Positions 1 through 9,570 are shown, numbered from the stretch's first letter. The stretch is DNA of 64,000 bases from Sphingomonas colocasiae (GCF_019880585.1 NZ_JAINVV010000004.1:1240001-1304000); one strand, 5' to 3'. The notes: generated by a model from the letters alone, not told the origin. Numbers and translations are program-made.

Positions 1-1190
1 GCGGCGTCCATGTCCGGCGTCGGCGTGCGCGCAAGGGCAAGGGGATTGCGGAGCTGGGGGGGAAGCCCAGATTGTTCGTGGATTTGGCGGTGATCAGCAA
101 GCATGACGCCGGCACCGGCATCCAGCGCGTGGTGCGGGCGCTGGCGCTGGCGTTAAGCGCCTCCGCGCCGGAAGCGGGTTGGGATATCCGTTTCGTATCC
201 GCGACCAGGCGCAAGGGGTATCGCCCGATTTCCTGGCCGCTCCAGGAACATGTGGAGCATGTCGCGGAAATCGAAGGGCGACCCGGCGATGTTTTTCTGG
301 GGCTGGATTACGCGCTGGATACGATCCGCTGGCATCGACGGCAGCTTGCGCGGTTTCGGCGCAATGGTGGTCAATTATGGTTTCTCGTCCATGATCTGCT
401 GCCGTTGCAGCGGCCGGACTGGTTTTCGCGTAATACCGGGCTGCGCTACAAGGCATGGCTGGATGTGCTGGCCGGCCTGGCGGACGGTTTCCTCTGCAAT
501 TCGCACCAGACCGAAACGGATCTGCGACAGGCGCTGAACGAACGTTACGGGCTGACGGATGGCTATCGGACGAATGTTATCCCGATGGGATCGAACATCC
601 TGGAATCATTGACCGTCGCCTCGGCGGGCAAGGGCGCTGACATTGCGCCGCGGTTCGACGTTGCGGTTCCGTATTTCCTTATGGTCGGCACCCTGGAGCC
701 AAGAAAGGGGCATGAGGACATTCTCCTTGCCTTTGATGCGTTGTGGCGCCTGGGGGCGAGGGAGAATCTGGTGCTGGTGGGGCGCCAGGGCTGGCAGGTC
801 GCACCTTTGGTGGAGTGGATAGGTTCACATCGCGAGCACGGGGCCAGATTGTTCTGGTTCGACGATGTCGGTGATCAGGAGTTGGTCGAAATCTACAAGG
901 GGTGTGCGGGCGTCATCATCGCCTCGCATGCGGAGGGCTTCGGCTTGCCGCTGATCGAGGCGCTGAACAATGACAAGCCCGTGCTCGCTCGCGATCTTGC
1001 GGTTTTTCGCCCACATGAAATTCACGGTGTGCGGTATTTCCCGGCCGATGCCGGGACTCAAGACTTGGCGGAGAATATTCGCTGTTGGGTTGATGACGTG
1101 CTTGCGGACCGTATCGCGGTTACACAACCTGAGTCCGACTGGCGTCTTTCCGCGACCAAATTATTGGCGGCATTGCTTCCGGGCGTCTGA
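1..1190 (+). CDS. GT4-type glycosyltransferase, 5' end outside the window
   Basis: This is a retaining GT-B glycosyltransferase that probably adds a sugar from a nucleotide sugar to a capsule or other surface glycan in the cytoplasm. The reading frame is already open at base 3, so the start lies upstream; the TTG at 72 is unlikely to be the true start. Near the N-terminus there is an HDAGTGIQRVVR segment typical of capsule-cluster GT4 enzymes. The C-terminal half has the donor-site pattern GTLEPRKGHEDIL and the E-x7-E motif in AEGFGLPLIEAL. The TGA stop is at 1188-1190. It is the first gene of a Kdo/capsule region. The sugar and acceptor cannot be read from sequence. Confidence 0.85.
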   Translation, partial: GVHVRRRRARKGKGIAELGGKPRLFVDLAVISKHDAGTGIQRVVRALALALSASAPEAGWDIRFVSATRRKGYRPISWPLQEHVEHVAEIEGRPGDVFLGLDYALDTIRWHRRQLARFRRNGGQLWFLVHDLLPLQRPDWFSRNTGLRYKAWLDVLAGLADGFLCNSHQTETDLRQALNERYGLTDGYRTNVIPMGSNILESLTVASAGKGADIAPRFDVAVPYFLMVGTLEPRKGHEDILLAFDALWRLGARENLVLVGRQGWQVAPLVEWIGSHREHGARLFWFDDVGDQELVEIYKGCAGVIIASHAEGFGLPLIEALNNDKPVLARDLAVFRPHEIHGVRYFPADAGTQDLAENIRCWVDDVLADRIAVTQPESDWRLSATKLLAALLPGV

Positions 1191-1255
1191 CGGGCAGTGC
1201 TGCCGCCTCGTTTCGTGCCGCTCCGCCGATCCCGTGCCGAGGCATCGAATCGCTA

Positions 1256-2326
1256 TCAGCCGGCGCCACGCTCGCCATCCAGCGCGCCGCGCACGCCGAC
1301 TGGTCGCCAGGGTTGGCCGATCCGCGCTTCCAACCTGTCGCGCAGGCCCCAGAGCCAGTTCACCCTTCGCTCCGCGATGCCGGGCAGGCTGAGCAGATCG
1401 GCGCCAAGCCATGGCAGAAACGGGTTGCGCCGAGCATATGACCAGATCTCCACCCGCTCACCTGGCCGGGCCGCAGCGCCGCGGGCATGGAAACCCAGCG
1501 TGTCGGCCACTACCAGCGTGTTTCCCGGGACCGCAAATGCTTCTGGCTCCCCCAGTTTCATCGCGGCAAGATCATCCGGCGAGACACGCGGGGAGCCGCG
1601 CGCCGAGAGCCGGTCGATCGCGCGCGGGTCCGCCATGCTGCGGCGGCGTTCCCAGTCGAGCCGCTCGGGCGTGAAGCGGTGCGAGCCGCGCACAAAGGTG
1701 AACGGTCCCTCGTCCGCGGCGACGGGATTGAGAAACAGCCAGGCCTTGAGCGAGGAATGGAAACTGTCCGCATGCAGCGTTTCCTGCGGGTCCGCCTCAT
1801 TGCAGCCGTCATGGCTGACGATGGTCTGGATATAGTGCAACGGTGTCGTGCGAAAGCTCGCGACATAGTGGAACAGCGCCGTGAGGTCCGCGCGTGCGAG
1901 CAGCGCTCCTACGGACGGAATCGCGGCAAGCATCGCGGGGTCGATCGCCAGCCTGCGGGTGATCGCATCACCCTGCCGCATCTCGCGCGCGGGGCCTTGA
2001 TAGGCGAGGATGCCGCTACGCATCGCCGCGAACTCGGATGGGGGAAGCACGTCATGGATGACGACGAAGCCGTCGCGGTTGAACGCCTCGCGCCAGTCCG
2101 TCCGCACCTTGCGTGCGAGCCGGCGACGGCGCCAGGCGCAGAGCCTTGCTGCCAGCCGGACCCTTGCGACATGGAGACCTCGCGCGTTGAACCGCTGCGA
2201 TCCCAAAATCGGGTTGTCGAGAAAGCTCTTCGCGGATGTGGCGAGTTGCAACGCCCAGATCGGAGCCTTGAGCCAGTTCGCGATCCGCGTGCGCAGCCTC
2301 GTTCCTGTTTCACCCGCGAACGCCAT
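1256..2326 (-). CDS. Phytanoyl-CoA dioxygenase (PhyH) family protein
   Basis: This is probably a non-haem Fe(II)/2-oxoglutarate oxygenase that hydroxylates a small molecule or a glycan/lipid precursor. The middle of the protein shows the HxD iron motif in LHADSFHSS and a distal His in LGFHARG, with a GSHR segment between them, as in the PhyH fold. It is about 356 residues long, a little longer than average because of a basic N-terminal extension. The ATG at 2326 is preferred over the in-frame TTG at 2362. It is transcribed in the same direction as kdsA, about 85 bases downstream of it. Its place in the capsule region suggests glycan or lipid tailoring, but that is inference only. Confidence 0.75.
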   Translation of the reverse strand: MAFAGETGTRLRTRIANWLKAPIWALQLATSAKSFLDNPILGSQRFNARGLHVARVRLAARLCAWRRRRLARKVRTDWREAFNRDGFVVIHDVLPPSEFAAMRSGILAYQGPAREMRQGDAITRRLAIDPAMLAAIPSVGALLARADLTALFHYVASFRTTPLHYIQTIVSHDGCNEADPQETLHADSFHSSLKAWLFLNPVAADEGPFTFVRGSHRFTPERLDWERRRSMADPRAIDRLSARGSPRVSPDDLAAMKLGEPEAFAVPGNTLVVADTLGFHARGAAARPGERVEIWSYARRNPFLPWLGADLLSLPGIAERRVNWLWGLRDRLEARIGQPWRPVGVRGALDGERGAG

Positions 2327-2410
2327 GTGCCGCCATTTCTTCCAACAGCGGGGCAGATGCAACCGGTAATCCGGCCCCTCTCGTTGTTCGGAGGCTGATT
2401 TGCGCCGATA

Positions 2411-3241
2411 TCAGCCTGTCTTTGCCACCGCGTCGATCGCCTGGAGTTTTATCAGCAACGGCTCGAACCGTTCCAGCGGCAGCGCATTGGGTCCGTCGGA
2501 CAGCGCCTGGTCGGGATCGGGGTGGGTTTCCATGAACACCCCTGCGACGCCCGCCGCGACCGCCGCGCGGGCCAGCAACGGCACGAACTCGCGCTGGCCG
2601 CCTGACCGTTCGCCAAGACCGCCGGGTTGCTGCACGGAATGCGTGGCGTCGAACACCACCGGGCAGCCGGTTTCTGCCATGATGGCCAAGCCGCGCATGT
2701 CGGAGACGAGCGCGTTGTAGCCGAACGACGTGCCGCGCTCGCACAGCATGAAGGCATCGGGATCGTGCCCCGCAGCGGTGGCGGCATTGCGCGCCTTGGC
2801 GACGACCTGCTTCATGTCGGCCGGCGCCATGAACTGAGCCTTCTTGATGTTGACCGGCTTGCCGCTTGCCGCCGCCGCCGCGATGAAGTCGGTCTGCCGC
2901 GCGAGAAAGGCAGGGGTCTGCAGCACGTCCACGACTTGCGCCGCGGCTGAGACCTGTGCGGGTTCGTGGACATCGGTGAGCACCGGAAGGCCGGTTTCCG
3001 ACCGCACCTTTTCAAGGATGCGTAGGCCTTCATCCATGCCGAGGCCGCGGAACGATCTGTCCGAACTGCGATTGGCCTTGTCGAACGAACTTTTGAAGAT
3101 CAGCAGCAGATTCAGCCTGCTTGCCACGTCTGCCAACGTTTCGGCGACGGAAAGCGTCAGTTCCTCGCTTTCGATGACGCAAGGCCCGGCAATCGCAAAT
3201 AAAGGAGATCTCGCGTCGATCTTGTAGTCACAGAGGATCAT
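2411..3241 (-). CDS. kdsA: 3-deoxy-8-phosphooctulonate synthase (Kdo-8-P synthase)
   Basis: KdsA condenses phosphoenolpyruvate with arabinose-5-phosphate to Kdo-8-phosphate, the first committed step of Kdo synthesis. The protein is about 276 residues, the usual size, and shows the AGPCVIES start of the TIM barrel, [32 protein letters not shown] and [10 protein letters not shown]. The Cys in AGPCVIES (residue 21) is the metal-ligand position of the metal-dependent class; metal-independent enzymes have Asn there. The ATG at 3241 is chosen because family members begin just before this point; the longer frame to 3325 adds unrelated residues. It diverges from the kdsD-like gene, so both may be controlled from the 170-base gap between them. 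Confidence 0.95.
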   Translation of the reverse strand: MILCDYKIDARSPLFAIAGPCVIESEELTLSVAETLADVASRLNLLLIFKSSFDKANRSSDRSFRGLGMDEGLRILEKVRSETGLPVLTDVHEPAQVSAAAQVVDVLQTPAFLARQTDFIAAAAASGKPVNIKKAQFMAPADMKQVVAKARNAATAAGHDPDAFMLCERGTSFGYNALVSDMRGLAIMAETGCPVVFDATHSVQQPGGLGERSGGQREFVPLLARAAVAAGVAGVFMETHPDPDQALSDGPNALPLERFEPLLIKLQAIDAVAKTG

Positions 3242-3411
3242 GATGTGCCTGCCAGCTTGATTGTTGAAGCGTTCCGGATTCTCGCATGCCGCCCGCTCAA
3301 TGCGCGCGCATGTGATGCAAGGCACATTCCCTGGCGGGGAATGAAATGGCTGGCAATCCCTTGCGGGTTCAAATATGCCCTCTGCTCTCCCACAAGCGTA
3401 AGTACTCGAAT

Positions 3412-4419
3412 ATGCGTAATGTACCGAGTGCCATGACTGCCGATATACTCCCGACCCGCTACGCCGACTCGGCGTTGAAGACGTTGGATATCGAACTCCA
3501 GGCGCTGGAAACTCTCAAAGAGGCCTTGCAGGCGCCGGCTCTTGGCCGTTCGGTGGACGAGGCGATTCAGACTCTCGCCGCAACGCCGGGGCGCGTGATC
3601 GTCACCGGCATGGGCAAGAGTGGGCATATCGCCCGCAAGATCGCCGCGACCATGCGTTCGACGGGAACATCGGCGCTCTATCTCCACCCCGGCGAAGCGA
3701 GCCATGGCGACCTCGGCGTCATCACCAAGGAGGACGTTGTCCTGGCCATCACATGGTCGGGCGAAACGGCCGAACTGGGCGATATCTTTCATTATTGCCG
3801 CCGCTACGGCGTGAAGCTGATCGTTGCGACCTCGCACGCGAACAGCACCGCCGCACGCGCTGCCGATATCTGCTTGATCATGCCCCCCGTGCGTGAGGCT
3901 TGCCCCAACGAACTGGCGCCGACCTCGTCGACAACGCTGCAACTGGTCCTTGGCGATGCGCTGGCGGTCGCCTTGATAGAGGCGAGGGGGTTCACCTCGT
4001 CGGATTTCCGGGTGTTTCATCCCGGCGGGAACCTCGGTGCGCAATTGTGCATGGTGGGCGATATCATGGGGACCGGCGACGCGATTCCGCGTGTCGGCAG
4101 CGATGCTTCGCTGACCAGCGCGACGATCGAAATGAGCCGCAAGCGCTATGGCTGCACCGCCGTGGTGGACGGGGCGGACCGGTTGATCGGCGCTTTCACC
4201 GATGGTGACCTGCGCCGCTGCATCACGGTATATGATCTCAACGACAATATCGGTCTGCACATGTCCCCCAATCCACTGACGGTGGCACGTGATACGCTTG
4301 CCTCGGAGGCGCTGCGGATCCTCAACGAGAACGCCATTTCGGTGCTTTTCGTGGTCGATGCCGACAAGCTGGTGGGGATCGTTCACATGCATGACATCGT
4401 CAGAGCCGGTGTCGCCTGA
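3412..4419 (+). CDS. kdsD: Arabinose-5-phosphate isomerase, KpsF/GutQ family
   Basis: This isomerase converts ribulose-5-phosphate to arabinose-5-phosphate, the substrate of KdsA. The first half is a SIS domain with [28 protein letters not shown] and SGET; the second half is a pair of CBS domains starting near VGDIMG and ending [11 protein letters not shown]. Length is about 335 residues from ATG 3412, or 328 from ATG 3433, which is equally possible. It heads a co-directional series with kdsB, a phosphatase-like gene and a KpsC-like gene. In capsule regions such copies are often called kpsF; whether it is the only copy in the genome cannot be told here. Confidence 0.92.
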   Translation: MRNVPSAMTADILPTRYADSALKTLDIELQALETLKEALQAPALGRSVDEAIQTLAATPGRVIVTGMGKSGHIARKIAATMRSTGTSALYLHPGEASHGDLGVITKEDVVLAITWSGETAELGDIFHYCRRYGVKLIVATSHANSTAARAADICLIMPPVREACPNELAPTSSTTLQLVLGDALAVALIEARGFTSSDFRVFHPGGNLGAQLCMVGDIMGTGDAIPRVGSDASLTSATIEMSRKRYGCTAVVDGADRLIGAFTDGDLRRCITVYDLNDNIGLHMSPNPLTVARDTLASEALRILNENAISVLFVVDADKLVGIVHMHDIVRAGVA

Positions 4420-4431
4420 TAGAAGCGGGGT

Positions 4432-5265
4432 GTGAAGCCTTCTCCGCAAGATCCGGCCGCTGCCCTCATCGTCATTCCGGCGCGTTTCGGCTCGACGCGA
4501 CTGCCGGGCAAGCCGTTGCTCACGATCGCCGGGCGTACCCTGCTTGAGCGTGTGGCGGCGGTGGCGCGCGTCGCCGCCGACATTGTGGGCGGCTGCGAAG
4601 TGGTGGTGGCCACCGACGATCATCGTATCGCCGATCACGCCCGTGCAATCGGCACCGATGTGGTGATGACGGCATCGGATCTGGATTCCGGCTCGGCTCG
4701 AGCCTGCGCCGCAGCGCGGGCGAGGCTGTCGCGACCCGAACTCGTCATCAATCTGCAAGGCGATGCGCCCTTTGTGCCTCCGGCGGTGGTGGCGGGGCTG
4801 ATCGTTGCGTTGCAGGAGAGCAAGGCGGATGTCGCAACGCCGGTCTACAGGCTCGACTGGGACCGGCTCGACCGTTTGCGCGTGCACAAGCAGCGTGCGC
4901 CCTTCAGCGGTACGACCTGTATCAGGGGCGTGGATGGGCGGGCGCTGTGGTTCTCCAAAGCCATCATCCCCGCCATTCGTGACGAACCGAATCTGCGCAG
5001 GGCGGGGCCGGTTTCGCCGGTGTGGCAGCATCTGGGGCTTTATGGCTACCATATGGCCGCACTGGAATGGTTTGCCGGCGCGCCGCAAAGTCCCAGCGAG
5101 GAGCTGGAGGGGCTGGAGCAGCTCCGCTTCCTGGAGGGGGGCAGGGCGATCGTCACGGTTGAGGTCGATCCGCCGGCGCATGCCATGTCTGGAATTGACA
5201 CGCCGGAGGATCTCGCGCTGGCCGAGGACGCGATCGCACGGCTAGGCGATCCCTTTCCGGCCTGA
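4432..5265 (+). CDS. kdsB: CMP-Kdo synthetase (3-deoxy-manno-octulosonate cytidylyltransferase)
   Basis: KdsB activates Kdo with CTP to give CMP-Kdo, the donor for the KpsC and KpsS type transferases nearby. It shows the nucleotidyltransferase start IPARFGSTRLPGKPL, ATDD, INLQGDAPFVPP and a C-terminal GIDTPEDL. It is about 277 residues, slightly longer than the usual 245-260. The start is a GTG at 4432, twelve bases after the kdsD stop, preceded by a purine-rich stretch. The gap to the next gene is only 13 bases, so kdsD-kdsB-phosphatase-KpsC are probably one transcript. Confidence 0.93.
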   Translation: MKPSPQDPAAALIVIPARFGSTRLPGKPLLTIAGRTLLERVAAVARVAADIVGGCEVVVATDDHRIADHARAIGTDVVMTASDLDSGSARACAAARARLSRPELVINLQGDAPFVPPAVVAGLIVALQESKADVATPVYRLDWDRLDRLRVHKQRAPFSGTTCIRGVDGRALWFSKAIIPAIRDEPNLRRAGPVSPVWQHLGLYGYHMAALEWFAGAPQSPSEELEGLEQLRFLEGGRAIVTVEVDPPAHAMSGIDTPEDLALAEDAIARLGDPFPA

Positions 5266-5278
5266 TACCGAGCACCTC

Positions 5279-5875
5279 ATGTTCGTTATCGTCCGCCACG
5301 GCAACACGTTCGCCGCAGGGGAGCCGTCGCGCCGTATCGGCGCGCGGACCGATTTGCCGCTGACGAGGGCGGGGCGCGAGCAGGCACAGGCGCTCGGTGT
5401 GCATTTCGCGTCGCTTGGCTGGCATTTTTCGCGGGTGCTGGTTTCGCCGCTTGTCCGGACCGTCGAGACGGCGCGCGCCATTCTTCGGCATCAGCCCGAA
5501 CCGGTGATTCCGGAGGCCTGCGAATGGTTGCGTGAGATCGACCATGGTCCTGACGAGGATATGCCGGAGGATGCCGTGCTCGCCCGGATCGGCCGCGAGG
5601 CGCTGTCCGCATGGGACCTGGAAGGACGACCGCCGCCTGGCTGGATCGTCGACGGTGAAGCGCGGCGAGCGGCCTGGCGCGACCTTTTTTCCGCGGAAAC
5701 ATCTTCGGGTCCGATATTGCTCGTTACCAGCAATGGTGCGGCACGCTTTGCGCTGCTCGCCGCTCCGGAACTTGCGCTGCCCGATGGAATGAAGCTCCCC
5801 ACGGGCGCTTATGGCGTGATCCGACGGGGCGCGGGCGACGCGTTGACCGTGCCGGCATGGGGCATGAGGCCGTGA
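5279..5875 (+). CDS. Histidine-phosphatase superfamily protein with an altered second His
   Basis: The protein has the phosphoglycerate-mutase-like fold: an N-terminal RHGNT motif (His7), TDLPLTRAGREQAQALG, SPLVRTVETA with Arg60, and the acid in REIDHG (Glu86). The second catalytic His normally found in a V-S-H-G segment is replaced by Asn152 in VTSNGAARF, so classic phosphatase turnover may be changed. It lies 13 bases after kdsB and overlaps the KpsC-like gene, and no KdsC-type HAD phosphatase is seen in this region. A role on Kdo-8-phosphate or another capsule precursor is therefore possible but is inference. Confidence 0.8.
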   Translation: MFVIVRHGNTFAAGEPSRRIGARTDLPLTRAGREQAQALGVHFASLGWHFSRVLVSPLVRTVETARAILRHQPEPVIPEACEWLREIDHGPDEDMPEDAVLARIGREALSAWDLEGRPPPGWIVDGEARRAAWRDLFSAETSSGPILLVTSNGAARFALLAAPELALPDGMKLPTGAYGVIRRGAGDALTVPAWGMRP

Positions 5876-7554
5876 CCGCGATACCGTCTCGTCCGCTTCT
5901 GCGCGCGCCGCCTTTTCCAGGGAGTGATGCGTCCGTCTCATGCGCCTTGCCAAATGATGGCGCCGCGCCGGACGATCCCGCCGCACTGTTCGCGTTGGTG
6001 CGCGAGGCGCGTGTGGGAGGGCGGTTCTGGGCGGATCCGGCACAACTCCAGCATCCGGTCGAAACGGTTGTGCGCGTTCGCCGAAGCGAGGAGGTCAACG
6101 CTCATCGCCAGGCGCTGAACGCCGCCGAGCGCTGCAAGATATTGTGGATGGCGAGTTCTCCGGATCGGCACTGGACGCGGCTTTTCACCCGCCTTGTCGC
6201 GGCGGATGGCGGCTATTGGCGCGATGATGTCGATCCCTGGTCGGTGCTGGAGGGAGTGCGAGAGCTTGCGGCTCATGGCGACGACGAATGGGTGGCACTC
6301 GCGCGGATTGCGGGCGTGCGGGTGCGTCTGCTCTCACCCGGCTGCTTCGGCGCACCTGATGACGATGATGCGACACTCGATTGCCGTGCGGCGAAGGCTC
6401 TGATCGCGGCGACCTGGCGCAACCCCTTCACTGATGGGCCGTCGACGATCGAAGCGACGATAGAATTGCTTGCGACCTGGCGTGAGATCCTGTCGGCGAA
6501 CCGGCCGATAGCTGTAGCCTCCGGCATAGCGTGGTGGAAACGGGCCGAGATCCGGCGTTTCCTGTGGCATCCACAGCGCCGGTTGCGGATCGTCTCCTCG
6601 GCCTCCCGGGCGATCGCGACGGCGCGCAAGGCCGGCGGCGCCGTCGCGATCTGGCCTTCGCGCGTTTCACCTGCACTGATCGAGAATGCGCGGCGGCAGG
6701 ACGTGCCCCTGGTGCGCGTGGAAGATGGTTTCGTCCGTTCGGTGGGGCTGGGTGTCGATCTGGTGCCGCCGTCCTCGGTGGTTGTCGATGCCTCCGGCAT
6801 TCACTTCGACCCTTCACAGCCGAGCGACCTCGAATCGATACTGAACGGCGCAAGGATCACGCAAAGGCTGCTGGAGCGTGCGCGCGCCCTGCGCGAGATG
6901 ATCGTCTCGGCGGGCATCAGCAAATATGCGGCCGAACCGGGCGGGCTCGCGCGTGAGAGGCAGCCCGGTCACAGGCTCGTGCTGGTGCCGGGGCAAGTCG
7001 AGGACGACATGTCGGTGCTGGCCGGCGGTGGTGGTCTGGTCTCGAATCTGGATTTGCTGCGCCGCGCACGTGCGTTGGAACCGGAGGCGGAGATCTGGTT
7101 CCGACCACATCCCGATGTTGATGCCGGCCATCGGAAGGGACGTGTCCCCGATGCGGACATTCTCGGCTATGCCGATCGCATCATGCGTGGCGGCGGTATG
7201 GCCCCTCTGCTGAACGTGGTCGACGCGGTCCATGTGCTGACTTCGCTGACGGGCTTCGAGGCGCTGATGCGCGGGTGCGAGGTGGCTTGTCATGGCACGC
7301 CTTTCTATGCGGGCTGGGGGCTTACGCGCGATCTTGGCGCAGTGCCGGAACGACGTGCGCGGACATTGACGCTCGACGCATTGGTGGCCGGCGTGTTGAT
7401 CCTCTACCCGCGCTATCTTGATCCCGTTACCGGTTTGCCCTGCATGCCCGAAATACTGGTCGACCGCATCACCAGCGCAAATGTGCCCAATCGCCTTGCA
7501 TGGATAGCGCCCTTGCGCCGCCGGCAAGGCAGGCTGATGGCCATTTTTCGATGA
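5872..7554 (+). CDS. kpsC: KpsC-like capsule beta-Kdo transferase, single catalytic module
   Basis: KpsC enzymes build the poly-beta-Kdo linker on lyso-phosphatidylglycerol for ABC-exported capsules. From about residue 210 the protein carries hallmark segments GIAWWKRAEIRRF, WPSRVSP, VRVEDGFVRSVGLG, GQVEDD, WFRPHPDVD and YAGWGLTRD. Classical KpsC has two such modules in about 680 residues; this one is about 560 residues with one module after a roughly 180-residue N-terminal part that I do not recognise. The GTG at 5872 is preferred because it has GAGG upstream and makes a four-base GTGA overlap with the preceding stop; ATG 5857 is the alternative. The next gene overlaps its stop by ATGA. Confidence 0.85.
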   Translation: MTAIPSRPLLRAPPFPGSDASVSCALPNDGAAPDDPAALFALVREARVGGRFWADPAQLQHPVETVVRVRRSEEVNAHRQALNAAERCKILWMASSPDRHWTRLFTRLVAADGGYWRDDVDPWSVLEGVRELAAHGDDEWVALARIAGVRVRLLSPGCFGAPDDDDATLDCRAAKALIAATWRNPFTDGPSTIEATIELLATWREILSANRPIAVASGIAWWKRAEIRRFLWHPQRRLRIVSSASRAIATARKAGGAVAIWPSRVSPALIENARRQDVPLVRVEDGFVRSVGLGVDLVPPSSVVVDASGIHFDPSQPSDLESILNGARITQRLLERARALREMIVSAGISKYAAEPGGLARERQPGHRLVLVPGQVEDDMSVLAGGGGLVSNLDLLRRARALEPEAEIWFRPHPDVDAGHRKGRVPDADILGYADRIMRGGGMAPLLNVVDAVHVLTSLTGFEALMRGCEVACHGTPFYAGWGLTRDLGAVPERRARTLTLDALVAGVLILYPRYLDPVTGLPCMPEILVDRITSANVPNRLAWIAPLRRRQGRLMAIFR

Positions 7555-8747
7555 CTGAAGTGATCCTGGATATCTCGCGCCTGATCTCGCGCGTGCGCTA
7601 TTCGACGCCTTCCGGGGTGGATCGGGTGGAAATGGCCTATGCGCGGGGTCTCCTGAACCATTATGGTGAAGCGCTGACTTTCGCGGCTGTGCATCCCAGT
7701 GGTCTTTATGGCCGATTGTCGCGTCGCGCAGCGCTCGCCTATCTCGATGAATTGGAGCGCCGATGGTCACTCGAAGAGGGTAGCCCGCGGCAGCGCTCGC
7801 TTGTCTCGGTCATTCCGCAACTGGCGGCGCTGCTGCCCTCGCGCGGGGCGGCGCTTCTTTCCGGTACGGTCTATGTGCAGGTCTCTCCTCATCATCTGAC
7901 CAACGCCGCGAAGGTGCGGCGTATCCTGATGCGCGAGAAGGCGCGGTTTCTGTGCCTGGTCCATGATCTCATTCCGATAGAATTTCCCGAATATGCCCGT
8001 CCTTCGGGGGCGGCGCTGCACCGACGGCGCATCGGGACGGTCGCGAAGCTGGCGGACGGAATAATCGTCAATTCCGCCGCCACTGGACGCTCACTCGAGC
8101 CCTGGCTCGAAAAGGCCAGGCAAGGTTCTGTCCGCAAGCCGAGAATTCATGTCGCGCTGCTCGGTACCGAGCAATTGCCGCCGGTGGCGCCCGAGCCGGG
8201 TGACGGCCGTCCCTATTTCGTGTGCCTCGGTACGATCGAGCCGCGCAAAAATCACCTCCTGCTGCTTCATCTCTGGCGACACCTGGCCGAGACCCTGCCA
8301 CCACAGGAGGTGCCGCGCCTTTTTCTGATAGGCCGGCGTGGCTGGGAGAATGAACAGGTCATAGACATGCTGGAGCGTTGCCCGGCGCTCAGGGGGCATG
8401 TCGAGGAACTTGGCGGCTGCCCGGATGCGCGACTCTCGGGGCTGCTGCGCGGTGCGAGGGCGCTGTTGATGCCGTCCTTCTCGGAAGGGTACGGCATGCC
8501 GGTGGCCGAGGCGCTCTCCGTCGGTACGCCGGCGGTGTGCAGCAACCTGCCTGCCTTGCGCGAAGTGGGTGGCTCGGTGCCCGACTATCTCGACCCGCTG
8601 GACGGGGCGGGCTGGAAAGCCGCGATCCTCGACCATGCGAGGGGTGGGCCAAGTCATGTCGCGCAGATGTCACGCCTCCCGAAATGGCACAATCCCACAT
8701 GGGAGGAGCACATGGCCATCGTCAGGGACGCGATCGAGGGGCTGTAG
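7551..8747 (+). CDS. GT4-type glycosyltransferase
   Basis: A retaining GT-B glycosyltransferase of about 398 residues, probably cytoplasmic and acting on the capsule or linked glycan. It shows the STPSGVDRVEMAYARG start, the donor-side segment LGTIEPRKNHLLLL and the E-x7-E motif in SEGYGMPVAEALSVGTPAV. The overall layout matches the partial glycosyltransferase at the left end of the window. ATG 7551 overlaps the KpsC-like stop by four bases (ATGA), which fixes the start; the in-frame TTG at 7500 is rejected. Translational coupling suggests it works together with the KpsC-like protein. Sugar specificity is not readable. Confidence 0.87.
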   Translation: MTEVILDISRLISRVRYSTPSGVDRVEMAYARGLLNHYGEALTFAAVHPSGLYGRLSRRAALAYLDELERRWSLEEGSPRQRSLVSVIPQLAALLPSRGAALLSGTVYVQVSPHHLTNAAKVRRILMREKARFLCLVHDLIPIEFPEYARPSGAALHRRRIGTVAKLADGIIVNSAATGRSLEPWLEKARQGSVRKPRIHVALLGTEQLPPVAPEPGDGRPYFVCLGTIEPRKNHLLLLHLWRHLAETLPPQEVPRLFLIGRRGWENEQVIDMLERCPALRGHVEELGGCPDARLSGLLRGARALLMPSFSEGYGMPVAEALSVGTPAVCSNLPALREVGGSVPDYLDPLDGAGWKAAILDHARGGPSHVAQMSRLPKWHNPTWEEHMAIVRDAIEGL

Positions 8748-8827
8748 CAGGGGGAAAGAGCAAGGCGGTCCGCCTTGCGAATCCCGCAGCGCCTATCTCG
8801 ACCCGGGCAGCTTGCTTCGAGGAGCAG

Positions 8828-9451
8828 TTATCGCTTGAACGACTTGATCTTGGAACCGAATATATAGTCCCAGAATATGGCAGAGATCGCGTAGTTCCCA
8901 TGATCGTCGACATGGTGATGGCGCATATGGTGGCGCTTGAGAGCTGCACCCAGCCTGCCACGCATCGGCCATTGGTGGCAGGCATAATGGATCGCATCGT
9001 AGATCACGTACCCGGTGATGAAGCCCAGGAACAACCAGGTTCCCGGCGCGCCCAGCAGCAAGATGCAGAGTCCCCAGATCAGCGCGGAAACGGGTATGCT
9101 CACGGCAAGCGGCATCATATCCCGCATGGGATCGTTCGGGTTGTCATGATGGTTGCCGTGGATCAGGAAGACGAACCAGCGTACCGGCGACAGATCGACG
9201 GTGAGGTGAAACAGATAGCGGTGCATCGCATATTCGAAGAGCGTCCAAATCAGCAGGCCGCTGCCGACAAGGCCCAGGCACTTGAAAGGGGCGTCGAGCG
9301 GGTCTGCGGTGTTCGAACCCGCCCAAAGGATTGTCGGGAGCATGAGCGACCAGCCCAGCGCGAAGGCTCGCGGCGAGATCAAGGTAAGCTTTTCTAGGCG
9401 CTCGCTTTTGAACAACCTGACGCGTTGCTGACTGAAAACCGGAGCAGACAT
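8828..9451 (-). CDS. Sterol-desaturase/fatty-acid-hydroxylase family membrane protein
   Basis: A di-iron membrane oxygenase of about 207 residues. Its histidine clusters are HRYLFH (residues 78-82), HGNHH (98-102), HYACHQ (155-160) and HHMRHHH (174-180), followed by WDYIFG. Hydrophobic segments lie around residues 30-45, 60-75 and 115-150. The spacing resembles fatty acid 2-hydroxylases of the FA2H/Scs7 type. Sphingomonad glycosphingolipids carry 2-hydroxy fatty acids, so a lipid hydroxylase role is plausible but inferred. ATG 9451 is chosen since the frame further upstream (to 9640) does not look like protein of this family. It diverges from the SDR gene. Confidence 0.82.
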   Translation of the reverse strand: MSAPVFSQQRVRLFKSERLEKLTLISPRAFALGWSLMLPTILWAGSNTADPLDAPFKCLGLVGSGLLIWTLFEYAMHRYLFHLTVDLSPVRWFVFLIHGNHHDNPNDPMRDMMPLAVSIPVSALIWGLCILLLGAPGTWLFLGFITGYVIYDAIHYACHQWPMRGRLGAALKRHHMRHHHVDDHGNYAISAIFWDYIFGSKIKSFKR

Positions 9452-9570
9452 TGGGCACGATGCTGGACAGCAGGTGCGATTGACTGTCAAGCCGAAATAA
9501 CTCCACGTTGGATGAGGTATTGAAAAAGTGGGTTGCGACGAATGAAGGCGCGCGCGTGAAGGATAGCCGT

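Noticed and set aside
3238-5181. Minus-strand frame of 647 codons opposite kdsD and kdsB
   Set aside because: It is antisense to two well-supported genes and is basic and His/Arg-rich, as expected from GC-rich shadow frames.
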